The notes beneath the pieces are model-generated. The model saw nothing but the letters and a program-made list of their open reading frames with translations, did no database searches and was not told the origin of the DNA. A stretch of 64,000 nucleotides of DNA from Actinomycetospora sp. NBRC 106378 (GTDB taxonomy: Bacteria; Actinomycetota; Actinomycetes; Mycobacteriales; Pseudonocardiaceae), in contig NZ_BSTT01000002.1 of the NCBI RefSeq assembly GCF_030269685.1, forward strand, positions 496,001-560,000. The letters run 5' to 3'. A program made the position numbers and the translations under genes. Of this stretch, positions 43,160-51,547 are shown piece by piece (the stretch's first letter is position 1; every line of letters begins with the position of its first letter).

Positions 43160-43299
43160 GCGCGCTCGTGCACCTCGGACATCGCGGCGAGCAGGGGTTC
43201 CTCCCCGCCGGTCCGGTTGTCGTGGCAGGTGAGCGTGCAGGCCTCCATCACCGCCCCGCAGTCGGGGCAGGAGTAGAGGTCGAGGGGGTCGACGATCAC
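43156..43299 (-). CDS. 47-residue CxxC/CxxxCH putative zinc-ribbon protein
   Basis: A small gene between two AT3 genes, overlapping both by 4 nt. Residues: C11-P-D-C14 and C21-T-L-T-C25-H26 in SCPDCGAVMEACTLTCH, a plausible four-ligand metal site. The rest is acidic/polar. GTG 43299 sits in the upstream AT3 stop. It is too short for usual gene calls but its codon use and coupling match its neighbours. Function unknown; it could regulate or bind the acyltransferases. Confidence 0.6.
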   Translation of the reverse strand: MIVDPLDLYSCPDCGAVMEACTLTCHDNRTGGEEPLLAAMSEVHERA

Positions 43300-44375
43300 G
43301 GGGAGGTCCTCTCGGGAGCGGGGGTGACGGCGGTGGACGGGCGGGTGGGGGCGCGGCGCGCGCGCCGGTGGCAGGGCCGTTCGACGAGCACGTAGCCGAG
43401 GGCCGTGAGCAGCGCGGTGGAAGCGGCCCAGATCCCGAGCAGCGGGAGGTGGCCCAGCCCGGTGGAGCGCTCGGTGAGCAGCGTCCAGGGCAGGGTGTGC
43501 CAGAGGTAGAGGCTGAAGCTGACGTGACCGAGCCCCACGAGCACCGGGGATTCGAGCACGCGCAGCACCGGTGCCGCGGTCCGGTCGTGCGCCACGACCA
43601 GCGTTGCCACCGTCGCCGCGACCACGAGCGGGGTGCCGAGCAGGCGGTGCCACGCGCTGTTCTGGTCGGTGCCGAGCAGCTGCCAGACGACGACGGCGGC
43701 CAGACCGGTGGCGGCCCACGCCGGGGGCAGGCGGCGGGGTCCCCGCGCCCCGAGGTGCAGGGCGAGGGCCGCGCCGGCGAGCAGCGGCGCGAACCGGGAC
43801 AGCGGGCCGAAGTAGTACCAGGCCGACGGCATGGGTAGCGACACGGCGTACACCGCGAGCGCGATCACCAGGGTGACGCGGGCGCAGCGGGCCGGGTCGG
43901 TGCCGCGGCGTCGCCAGTGCAGGACCACCAGCGGCCAGAGCAGGTAGAAGTACCACTCCACGGTCAGCGACCACGTGATGCCGAAGGGGCGCAGGTCGAG
44001 CCCCGCCGCGGCGGCCGGTGCGGTCAGGTGGGCCAGGGTGATCAGCGCCGAGCGCAGCGCGATCCGCGGGTCCACCCCCGAGACGGGCAGCGCGGCGGCG
44101 AGCACCAGCCCCACGGCGACCAGGACCAGGGTCGGCGGCACCAGGCGCACGACCCGGGCCCGCAGGAACGGGCGGTACGCCGCGCCGGGCCGCCACAGCC
44201 ACGTCGTGACCAGGAACCCGGAGAGCACGAAGAAGATCTCGACCCCGGGTCCCGCCCCCTGCCACCACCCGGCGTGCTCACCGATCCAGTGCTGGCCGAC
44301 GACGAGGGCGACCGCGAGTCCGCGCAGCCCGTCGAGGGCCCGGCTGCGGCCCGGACGGACCCCGGCCGCCGTCAC
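43296..44375 (-). CDS. AT3-family membrane acyltransferase
   Basis: A 359-residue multi-helix acyltransferase. The motif RALDGLRGLAVALVVGQHWIGEH holds the conserved arginine and histidine, followed by EIFFVLSGFLVTTW. It is a close tandem paralogue of the gene at 44372-45556: both share FGITWSL-VEWYFYLLWP, GTDPARCAR and a VSFSLYLWHT-like stretch. GTG 44375 overlaps the upstream paralogue's stop. Probably O-acylates the exported polysaccharide; acyl donor not known. Confidence 0.85.
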   Translation of the reverse strand: MTAAGVRPGRSRALDGLRGLAVALVVGQHWIGEHAGWWQGAGPGVEIFFVLSGFLVTTWLWRPGAAYRPFLRARVVRLVPPTLVLVAVGLVLAAALPVSGVDPRIALRSALITLAHLTAPAAAAGLDLRPFGITWSLTVEWYFYLLWPLVVLHWRRRGTDPARCARVTLVIALAVYAVSLPMPSAWYYFGPLSRFAPLLAGAALALHLGARGPRRLPPAWAATGLAAVVVWQLLGTDQNSAWHRLLGTPLVVAATVATLVVAHDRTAAPVLRVLESPVLVGLGHVSFSLYLWHTLPWTLLTERSTGLGHLPLLGIWAASTALLTALGYVLVERPCHRRARRAPTRPSTAVTPAPERTSP

Positions 44376-45556
44376 CGTGGCCCGGCCGGGACGGCGGGGG
44401 AGGCGGGCGGGGTGAACAGCAGCGGCAGGCCCCGTCGGGGGTGGCGCGCGGCGAACCGGACTCCTACGAGCACCTCGCGCCACGGGCGCGGGTCGCGCCG
44501 GCCCCAGCGCTGGGTCGGGCGCTCCACCAGCAGGTAGGCGCCGGCGGTGAGCAGGACCGTCGCGCCGGCCCAGATCGGCAGCAGCTGTTCGTAGGTCAGT
44601 CCGGTGGAGCGCGGGGTGAGCAGCGTCCACGGGATGGTGTGCCAGAGGAAGAGGCTGTAGCTGACCGCGCCGAGCCCGACGAGCAGCCGCGAGGAGAGCG
44701 CCCGGATCGCGACCGCGTCCGGCTGCGTCATCCCGACCACGACCACTGCGAGGGTGGCCGTCACGGTCAGCGGCGTGCCGACGAAGCGGTACCAGAGCGA
44801 GTCCTGGTCGGGCCCGGCGAGCTTCCAGGCGACGATCGCGACGACGGCGAGGCCTGCCGTCCAGCCGGGCGGGGTCCACCGGAAGGCGCCGTTCCCGGCG
44901 CGGATCGCGGCCACCCGGTAGGCGACCGAGGCGCCGAGCAGCAGCAGCCCGAACCGGGAGACCGGGCCGAAGTGGTACCAGGACGCGGAGAACGTCAGCG
45001 ACACCGCGTAGAGCAGCAGCGCCGCGACGAGGGTGTACCGCGCGCACCGGGCGGGGTCGGTCCCGCGGCGGCGCCAGGTGAGGGCGACGACCGGCCAGAG
45101 CAGGTAGAAGTACCACTCGATCGACAGCGACCACGTGATGCCGAACGGCCGCATGTCGATCCCGCCGGCGGAGACGAGCGACGTCAGCTCGCTCACCGCG
45201 ATCGTCGCCGAGCGCAGCGCGATCCGCTCCGGCACCCACGACCAGGGCAGCACCGCGGCCAGCAGCAACCCGCCTGCGATCATGACGAGCAGCGAGGGGA
45301 CCAGCCGCAGCACGCGGCGGCGCAGGAAGGCCCGGTAGCCGAACGTCGAGCGCATCAGCCACGACGTGACCATGAAGCCGGAGAGCACGAAGAAGACCTC
45401 GACGCCCGCTCCCGCCCCGCGCCAGAAGCCGTAGTGCTCGCCGATCCAGTGCTGGCCGACGACGAGCACGATCGCGACCCCGCGCATCCCGTCGAGATGG
45501 CGGGCGCGTCCGGCGAGGGGGAGCGGAGCTGCGTCAGGAACGTCACGGAGGGCCAC
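44372..45556 (-). CDS. AT3-family membrane acyltransferase
   Basis: A 394-residue acyltransferase, first gene of the minus-strand decoration operon (45556 down to 40459). Motif RHLDGMRGVAIVLVVGQHWIGEH then EVFFVLSGFMVTSW, and FGITWSLSIEWYFYLLWP in the middle. It is the tandem paralogue of 43296-44375. GTG 45556 lacks a strong Shine-Dalgarno. The promoter is expected in the AT-rich gap upstream, divergent from the next AT3 gene at 45726. Confidence 0.85.
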   Translation of the reverse strand: MALRDVPDAAPLPLAGRARHLDGMRGVAIVLVVGQHWIGEHYGFWRGAGAGVEVFFVLSGFMVTSWLMRSTFGYRAFLRRRVLRLVPSLLVMIAGGLLLAAVLPWSWVPERIALRSATIAVSELTSLVSAGGIDMRPFGITWSLSIEWYFYLLWPVVALTWRRRGTDPARCARYTLVAALLLYAVSLTFSASWYHFGPVSRFGLLLLGASVAYRVAAIRAGNGAFRWTPPGWTAGLAVVAIVAWKLAGPDQDSLWYRFVGTPLTVTATLAVVVVGMTQPDAVAIRALSSRLLVGLGAVSYSLFLWHTIPWTLLTPRSTGLTYEQLLPIWAGATVLLTAGAYLLVERPTQRWGRRDPRPWREVLVGVRFAARHPRRGLPLLFTPPASPAVPAGPR

Positions 45557-45725
45557 GCCGGGGAGTGGACCATGACCGAGAAGGGGTCACCCGGTCGTGT
45601 AGTTGACCTTTACATAGTGGAACATCAGGTTTTACAGAGTCCTGTTTGTCTGTGCCTCTCGCCCGAACGGAGGCCGGTCGTCGGCCTTCCGCGTCACCCG
45701 GGCGGACGACCGGAGGAGACGGGGC
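45557..45725. promoter_or_regulatory. Divergent promoter region between two acyltransferase operons
   Basis: The most AT-rich stretch of the polysaccharide locus, 45600-45655 (TTGACCTTTACATAGTGGAA, then CAGGTTTTACAGAGTCCTG). TTGACC at about 45603 is a good -35 for the plus strand, but no -10 at 16-18 nt is convincing. Two operons start here in opposite directions. Confidence 0.5.
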
Positions 45726-46889
45726 TTGCAGGCAGCCGTGCAGCGGCCGGGCGACACCGGCCGGTTCCACGCGCTCGACGGCCTGCGCGGCGTCGCCGCC
45801 CTGGTGATCGTGGCCCACCACGCGGCGATGACCTCCCCGCTGGTGACCGTCGGCCCGGACCGGCCGGCGGATCCGGTCGCCGTCGAGGTCGGGACCGCCG
45901 CGTGGCTGGTCCCGGCGCAGGCGACGCTGTGGCTGGGGCCGGCCGCGGTGGCGGTGTTCTTCGTGCTCTCCGGCTTCGTCCTGGCCCTGCCCGGGCCGGC
46001 GCCGGAGCCGCTGCGGCGGGCCCCCGCGTTCTGGGTCCGGCGCCTGCTGCGGCTCTATCCGCCGGTGTGGGCCGCCGTGCTGTTCGCCTACGCCCTCGCG
46101 CTCGCCGTCCCGAGGGTCGCCGTCCCCGGACAGAGCTGGTGGACCGCCGTGCACGCCGCCCCGGTGACCCTCGACGCGCTCGTCACCGACCTCGTCGTCG
46201 TCCGCGGGGTCACCTGGGCGAACAGCCCGCTGTGGACGCTGCGCTGGGAGATCCTGTTCTCCCTCGCCCTGCCGCTGGTCCTGCCCGTCCTGCGGTTCCT
46301 CGGGCGTCGGCCGGTCGGCGCGGTCGCGGTGGTCGTCGCCCTGCTCGTCGCGGTTGCCGCGGGCCGGGCGACCGGCAGCAACGCGCTGCACTACCTGCCG
46401 ATGTTCGGGGTCGGCATCGTGCTCGCCGGCCACCACGGGCGGCTCCGGGGGGAGTCCCGCCCGGCCTTCGCGACGGTGCTGGTGGGCGCCCTGGTGCTGC
46501 TGGGCGCGGGGGCCGCCGTCGACGGACCGACCCCGGTGACCGACGCGCTCGCCGTCGCCGGAGCCGGCGCGCTGGTCGTCGCGATGCTGTCGGTCCGCGC
46601 GGCCGGGTTCGGGCGGGCGCGGGCCGTGCGCACCCTCGCCGCCTGGTCGTTCGGGCTCTATCTCGTGCACGAGCCGCTCGTGATCACCGCGACCGTCCTC
46701 GCGCCGGGACTCACCCCGCCGGTCCTGCTCGTCGTGGTCCTGCCGCCGGCGCTGCTGCTGGCGTGGGCCCTGCACCGTGGGGTCGAGCTGCCCGCCGCCG
46801 CGCTCGCCGCGCGGGTGAGCCGGCAGGTCGCGCGGGGTGTGCGGGGTGGGCGGCCGAACACGGTGCCGGTCGTGGCGGGGCGCCCGTGA
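45726..46889 (+). CDS. AT3-family membrane acyltransferase
   Basis: A 387-residue acyltransferase with FHALDGLRGVAALVIVAHHAAM (R...H motif) and AVFFVLSGFVLALPG, about 10 helices, and ending in a basic tail. It opens the second plus-strand run of the locus. The start is taken as TTG 45726, because GGAGGAG lies 7 nt upstream; GTG 45738 is the alternative. Acetylation of a surface glycan is the likely role. Confidence 0.83.
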   Translation: MQAAVQRPGDTGRFHALDGLRGVAALVIVAHHAAMTSPLVTVGPDRPADPVAVEVGTAAWLVPAQATLWLGPAAVAVFFVLSGFVLALPGPAPEPLRRAPAFWVRRLLRLYPPVWAAVLFAYALALAVPRVAVPGQSWWTAVHAAPVTLDALVTDLVVVRGVTWANSPLWTLRWEILFSLALPLVLPVLRFLGRRPVGAVAVVVALLVAVAAGRATGSNALHYLPMFGVGIVLAGHHGRLRGESRPAFATVLVGALVLLGAGAAVDGPTPVTDALAVAGAGALVVAMLSVRAAGFGRARAVRTLAAWSFGLYLVHEPLVITATVLAPGLTPPVLLVVVLPPALLLAWALHRGVELPAAALAARVSRQVARGVRGGRPNTVPVVAGRP

Positions 46890-48007
46890 CCGGCCCCGTG
46901 CTGTGCTTGCACCCGGGCGCCGAGCGCTACGGGTCGGACCGCGTCTTCCTCGCCGCCGTCCGCGCGCTGGCCGCCCACCACCGGGTCGAGGTCGTCCTCG
47001 GCGGCGACGGGCCGTTGGCGGCCGACCTGCGGGCGGTGGGGGCGAACGTCCGCGTCGCCGACGTGCTCGTCCTGCGCAAGGCGCTGCTGCGGGCCCCCTG
47101 GCGGCTCCCGCTCGCGCTGCTCCGCGACGTCGCCGCGTGGCGGCGGCGGGTCCGCCGCCTGCGCCCCGCCGCCGTCTACGTCAGCACCGTGACCCTGCCC
47201 GGCGCGCTCCTCGGGGCACGGCTGGCGGGTGCGCCCGTGCTCTGCCACGTCCACGAGGCCGAGCCGCTCCCGCGGCCGGTCCGCACGGTCCTGCTGGCGC
47301 CCCTGCTCGCGGCCCACCGGGTCATCTCGATCAGCGGCGCCACCCGCGGCTTCGTCGTCGGGACCCTGCCCGTGCTCGCCGCGCGGGTCCGGCCGCTGCG
47401 CAACCCCGTCCCGCCGGTCACGGCGCCCCCGGCGCTGCCCGCCACCGCGCCGCAGCCGCTGCGGCTGGCCCTCGTCGGGCGCATCTCCGAGCGCAAGGGC
47501 ACCGACGTGGCCGTCCGCGCCACCGCCCTGCTGCGCGACCGGGGCCACGCCGTGCGGCTCGACCTCTACGGCGACGTCTTCCCGGGCTACGAGCCGTGGT
47601 CCGCGCACGTCGACGCGCTGGTGTACCGCCTCGGCCTCGACGGGGCGGTGACGCGCCACGGGGTCGTCGCCGACACCGGCGCCGCGTACCGCGACGCCCA
47701 CGTCTGCGTCGTGCCTTCCCGGGTCGAGCCGTACGGCCTGGTTGCGGTGGAGGCCCGCCTCGCCGGCCGCGTGCTCGTGGTCTCCGACGTCGACGGCCTG
47801 CGCGAGACGGTCGACGGCGGGTCCTCGGGCACCCTCGTCCCGCCGGGCTCGCCCGATGCGCTCGCCGACGCCGTGGAGGCCCACCTCGCGGCCTGGCCGG
47901 ACGCCGTCGCCGCCGCGCGGGCGTCGGGGGAGCGGGCCCGCGTCGACCACCACCCCGACCGGTTCGCCGCCGGCCTGCACGCGATCGTCGCCGAGGTGGT
48001 CGCGTGA
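46886..48007 (+). CDS. Glycosyltransferase, GT4 family
   Basis: A 373-residue GT-B enzyme. The donor half has LALVGRISERKGTDVAV, DLYGDVFPGYE and the E-x7-E element in PSRVEPYGLVAVEARLAG. The acceptor half starts LCLHPGAERYGSDRVFLAAV. GTG 46886 overlaps the acyltransferase stop and its stop overlaps the flippase start. It extends the repeat unit of module 2. Confidence 0.87.
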   Translation: MTGPVLCLHPGAERYGSDRVFLAAVRALAAHHRVEVVLGGDGPLAADLRAVGANVRVADVLVLRKALLRAPWRLPLALLRDVAAWRRRVRRLRPAAVYVSTVTLPGALLGARLAGAPVLCHVHEAEPLPRPVRTVLLAPLLAAHRVISISGATRGFVVGTLPVLAARVRPLRNPVPPVTAPPALPATAPQPLRLALVGRISERKGTDVAVRATALLRDRGHAVRLDLYGDVFPGYEPWSAHVDALVYRLGLDGAVTRHGVVADTGAAYRDAHVCVVPSRVEPYGLVAVEARLAGRVLVVSDVDGLRETVDGGSSGTLVPPGSPDALADAVEAHLAAWPDAVAAARASGERARVDHHPDRFAAGLHAIVAEVVA

Positions 48008-49539
48008 CGCAGGCCCCCGCGATCGCCCGCGGGGTGGTGCTCCAGGTCGCCGCCCGGGGGGTGGCCCTGCCGCTCTCGGTGCTCACCGTCGCCGTCGCCA
48101 CCCGCTACCTCGGGCCCCGGGGCTACGGGGTCCTGACGACGGCCGTGGTGCTGGTGGGGCTGTTCGAGGCCTTCACCGAGCTGGGTGTGGGTCCGGTGAT
48201 CGTGCGGCGGGTCAGCGCGCGGGGGGAGTCCCTGGAACGCCTGGTCGGCCTCTCCGCCGGTCTGTCCGCGACCTACGCGGTGCCGCTCGCGCTGCTCGCC
48301 ACCGGCGTCGGGGCGCTGCTGCACGGCGACCGCCCGGAGGTCGTCGCCGCCTGCGCCGTCGTCGCGAGCGGGCTGGTCTGGCGCACCCTGTCCTCCAGCC
48401 TCGACCCGGTCTTCGACGTCGCGGTGCGCTACGGCGCCGTCGCGACCGCCGACGTCCTCGCCCGCGCCGCGGGACTGGCCGCCGCAGTGGTGGTCGCGGC
48501 CTACGACGCGGGACTGGTCGCGATGGCGGCCGCGGTCACCGCGCCACACCTGGTCCGGGCCGTCGTCGTGACAATCGGCGCCGCCCGGCGGGTCCGGATC
48601 CGGCCCCGCATCGTGCCCCGGGAGAGCTGGGCCCTGCTGCGCGAGAGCCTGCCGCTGACCGTCGTCCTCGTCGTCGGCGTCGTCTACTGGAACGCCGACG
48701 GGCTGCTGCTCTCCCTGCTCTCCGACGACACCCAGGTCGCCGCGTACGGGCTCGCCCTGCAGATCGCCTTCGCGCTCGCCGTCGTCTCGGTCGTGTTCGA
48801 GCGGGCCGTGCTCGGCAGCATCGCCGCCGCGGTCCACACCGACCCCGCCCGCTTCGCCGCCGGCGTCGACCGTGCCTACCGGTTCCTGCTGCTCTGCGCG
48901 GTCCCGGTCGCGGTGTTCGGCGCCCTGCTCGGCCCGCGGGTCGTCACCCTCGTCGCGGGGGAGGCCTTCACGACGACGGCGGGTCCGGCGCTGTCGGTCT
49001 TCTTCGTCGCCGTCGCCTGCATGTTCCTCACCGCCGTCTCCGGCGACGTGCTCGTCGCCGCGGGCGACCAGCGGTGGCTCACCGCGGTCTCGGTGGCCAA
49101 CCTCGCCGGCAACGTCGCGCTGAACCTCGTGCTCATCCCGTTCCTCGGGGCCGTCGGCGCGGGACTCGCGCTGGTCACCTCCGAACTGGTCGGCCTCGTG
49201 CTCGCCCACCGGCGGATGCGGCGCCGCCACGGCGCGCCCGCCTTCCCCCTCGGCGCCCTCCTCCGCCTCGTCCCCGCGGTGGCGGCCGGGCTCGTCGTGA
49301 CGTGGGCGGTGTGGGCGCTGCCCGTCGTCGTGGTCGGCCTCGCCGCCGGCGCCGCCGTGGTGGTCGCCGCGCGGCTCACCGGCGCCCTGCCCCGCGAACT
49401 CCTCGCCACCCTCGTCGCCGGTCTGCGCCCGGACCGGCCCCCGACCTCCGCCGAGTCCCCCGCCCCGACCCCCGCCCCGACCCCCGCCCCGACCCCCGCC
49501 CCGCCCGTCGTCTCGCCGTCCCCGGAGGCCTCCCCGTGA
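48004..49539 (+). CDS. Polysaccharide flippase (Wzx-like), module 2
   Basis: A 511-residue membrane protein with 13-14 helices: ARGVALPLSVLTVAVATRYLGPRGYGVLTTAVV is the usual Wzx/RfbX N-terminus. ESLPLTVVLVVGVVYWNADGLLLSLL and GPALSVFFVAVACMFLTAVSGDVL belong to the core. The tail (about 480-511) is a PAPT repeat from a 12-bp unit. It would export the lipid-linked unit of module 2. GTG 48004 overlaps the previous stop. Confidence 0.83.
   Translation: MTQAPAIARGVVLQVAARGVALPLSVLTVAVATRYLGPRGYGVLTTAVVLVGLFEAFTELGVGPVIVRRVSARGESLERLVGLSAGLSATYAVPLALLATGVGALLHGDRPEVVAACAVVASGLVWRTLSSSLDPVFDVAVRYGAVATADVLARAAGLAAAVVVAAYDAGLVAMAAAVTAPHLVRAVVVTIGAARRVRIRPRIVPRESWALLRESLPLTVVLVVGVVYWNADGLLLSLLSDDTQVAAYGLALQIAFALAVVSVVFERAVLGSIAAAVHTDPARFAAGVDRAYRFLLLCAVPVAVFGALLGPRVVTLVAGEAFTTTAGPALSVFFVAVACMFLTAVSGDVLVAAGDQRWLTAVSVANLAGNVALNLVLIPFLGAVGAGLALVTSELVGLVLAHRRMRRRHGAPAFPLGALLRLVPAVAAGLVVTWAVWALPVVVVGLAAGAAVVVAARLTGALPRELLATLVAGLRPDRPPTSAESPAPTPAPTPAPTPAPPVVSPSPEASP
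49461..49496 (+). repeat. Three 12-bp in-frame repeats (PAPT tail)
   Basis: Three tandem CGCCCCGACCCC units near the 3' end of the flippase gene, encoding the PAPTPAPTPAP tail. In frame, low complexity. Confidence 0.85.
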
Positions 49540-50393
49540 CCAGCTCCACCGACGCCCCCGTGCTCGGGGTGGTCGTCGTCCACTTCCGCAGCGAGGACAC
49601 CGTCGTCGACACGGTGTCCGACGTGCGGGCGGTCGCCCCGGACGAGCGCATCGTCCTCGTCGACAACTCCGGCACCCTCGAGCCCGGGGACTTCGCGGTC
49701 CGCGTGGTCGCGCCCGAGGTCAACGGCGGCTACGCGGGCGGCGTCAACCGCGGCGTCGCCGAACTCCCGGCCGACGTCGACACGGTCCTCGTCGTCACCC
49801 ACGAGGTCCGCGTGGACCCGGCGTCGGTGACGGCGATGACGGCGGACCTGACCGACGGCGTCGGGCAGGTCGGACCGGTGCTGGTCGACGCGTCCAGCCC
49901 GGACGGCGCCATCTGGTCGGCCGGCGGGCACTACTCGCGCTTCCTCGCCTACCCGCGTCACCGGCTCTCGGTCGACGACCGGGCCGAGGTGGGGTGGATC
50001 GACGGGGCGGTGTTCGTCTCCCCACGCGCGGCGTTCGACGCGGTCGGCGGCGTGCCCGAGCACTTCTTCTCCTACATGGAGGACATCGCCTACAGCCGCT
50101 CGCTGCTCGCGGCGGGGTACCGGGTCACGGTCAGCCCGGCCGCCCGCGCCGAGCAGAGTGGGAAGGGACCGTCGATCCGGCTCGCCGTCCGGAACCGCTG
50201 GCTGCTGCTGCGCGAGTTCTTCCCGCCCGTCGTCGCGACGGCGGGGGTGGCCCAGCTGCACCTCAAGGCGCGGCTGCTCGCGCTGGTGCCGACGGCCTTC
50301 CACCGCGACCGCGCCCGGGAGTACCGGGCCGGGCTCACCGACGCCCGCCGGATCCACGCCGAACGTCGCGCGGCCCTGCAGGAGGCCTCGTGA
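49536..50393 (+). CDS. Glycosyltransferase, GT2 family (rhamnosyltransferase-like)
   Basis: A 285-residue GT-A enzyme. VVVVHFRSEDTVVDTV starts the nucleotide-binding fold, NGGYAGGVNRGV is the WbbL-type N-x-G-(Y/F)-(A/G)-x-G-x-N motif, VVTHEVRVDP holds the acidic place and FFSYMEDIAYSRSLLAAGY the catalytic E-D region. WbbL-like enzymes add rhamnose from dTDP-rhamnose. GTG 49536 overlaps the flippase stop. Confidence 0.85.
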   Translation: MTSSTDAPVLGVVVVHFRSEDTVVDTVSDVRAVAPDERIVLVDNSGTLEPGDFAVRVVAPEVNGGYAGGVNRGVAELPADVDTVLVVTHEVRVDPASVTAMTADLTDGVGQVGPVLVDASSPDGAIWSAGGHYSRFLAYPRHRLSVDDRAEVGWIDGAVFVSPRAAFDAVGGVPEHFFSYMEDIAYSRSLLAAGYRVTVSPAARAEQSGKGPSIRLAVRNRWLLLREFFPPVVATAGVAQLHLKARLLALVPTAFHRDRAREYRAGLTDARRIHAERRAALQEAS

Positions 50394-51547
50394 CCACCGC
50401 GTCCACCCGCCCGCGGCTGGCGTGGGTCGACATCGCGAAGGCCGTGTCGATCTTCTTCGTGGTCAGCGTGCACGCCGGCGACTGGCTGGCCTTCACCGGC
50501 GTCGAGCGCGGGCCCGTGCTGGAGGCGGCCACCACGTGGGGCGAGTACTTCCGGATGCCGGTGTTCTTCGCCGCGTCCGGTGTCTTCGCCGCCCGCTGGC
50601 TCGCCGTCGGGTGGCGCGAGCTGCTGAACCGGCGCCTGGCCACGCTGATCTGGGTGTTCCTCACCTGGCAGGTGGTGATGTTCGCCTACAAGTACCTCGC
50701 CGCGCTCACCCTCCCCGGCCAGCGCGACACCTCACTCGGGGCGCACCTGCTGCGGGTGGTCCTGTCGCCGCTGCGTCCCAACGCCGAGCTCTGGTTCCTC
50801 TGGGCCCTGGTCGTGTTCTTCCTCGTCGGCCGGCTCGTGCACCGGTTCGACCGGCGGTGGGTGCTCGGCGTGGCCGCGGTGGTGTCGGTGGCGTGGTCGA
50901 GCTGGGTGCTCGTGGACCTCGCCCCGCCGGGCTCACCGCTGATGCGGGCGTTCGGGGCCGGGCTGCAGAAGGCCCCGATGTTCCTGGTGTTCTTCCTGGC
51001 CGGCGCCTACGCCGGACCCTGGCTGCTCGCGACCGCCGCCCGGGTGCGGTGGTGGCAGGCGGTCGGGGCGATCATCGTGTTCGCCGCCGCCACGGTCGCC
51101 GTCGACCGGATCGGCCTCTACGCCACCCCCGGGGTGTCCTTCGCCCACCAGGTGCTCGGCCTGGCCGCCGGGCTCGGCGCCGCCCTGCTGCTCGCCCGGA
51201 TCCCCGGGGTCGGGCGGGGCCTCGCCGCGGTCGGCCGCCGGACCCTCGCGATCTACGTCGTGCACTCCGCGGTCGTCGTCGTGACGGTCGTGGTGCTGTG
51301 GGAGACCGGCCTGTCCGGCCTGCTCGTCGACCACGGCCCGACAGCCGTGCTCGTCCTCACCGCGCTCGGCTTCCTCGCGGGCCTCGTCCTGCACCGCCTC
51401 GCCGCCGGCACGGTCCTGCTCGAGGCCCCGCCGTGGTTCCGCCCCGGCGGCCGGGACCGCGCCACCCCCGCCGAGCGCTCCGAGCCCCCCGCGACCCCGG
51501 TCGACGTCGTCGCCCGCCCGACCCTCCCCGTCAGGAGCCCCGAGTGA
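50390..51547 (+). CDS. AT3-family membrane acyltransferase
   Basis: A 385-residue multi-helix protein with WVDIAKAVSIFFVVSVHAGDW (conserved H after the first helix; the arginine of the motif is replaced by lysine) and RMPVFFAASGVFAARW, typical of the OafA/succinyl-transferase-like branch. The tail is proline/arginine-rich. GTG 50390 overlaps the glycosyltransferase stop; coupled to the second kinase. Confidence 0.8.
   Translation: MTTASTRPRLAWVDIAKAVSIFFVVSVHAGDWLAFTGVERGPVLEAATTWGEYFRMPVFFAASGVFAARWLAVGWRELLNRRLATLIWVFLTWQVVMFAYKYLAALTLPGQRDTSLGAHLLRVVLSPLRPNAELWFLWALVVFFLVGRLVHRFDRRWVLGVAAVVSVAWSSWVLVDLAPPGSPLMRAFGAGLQKAPMFLVFFLAGAYAGPWLLATAARVRWWQAVGAIIVFAAATVAVDRIGLYATPGVSFAHQVLGLAAGLGAALLLARIPGVGRGLAAVGRRTLAIYVVHSAVVVVTVVVLWETGLSGLLVDHGPTAVLVLTALGFLAGLVLHRLAAGTVLLEAPPWFRPGGRDRATPAERSEPPATPVDVVARPTLPVRSPE

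Noticed and set aside
44441-46885. Long plus-strand open frame opposite the acyltransferases, continuous with the glycosyltransferase at 46886
   Set aside because: Only the part from 46886 onwards has a real domain; the rest is antisense to AT3 genes.
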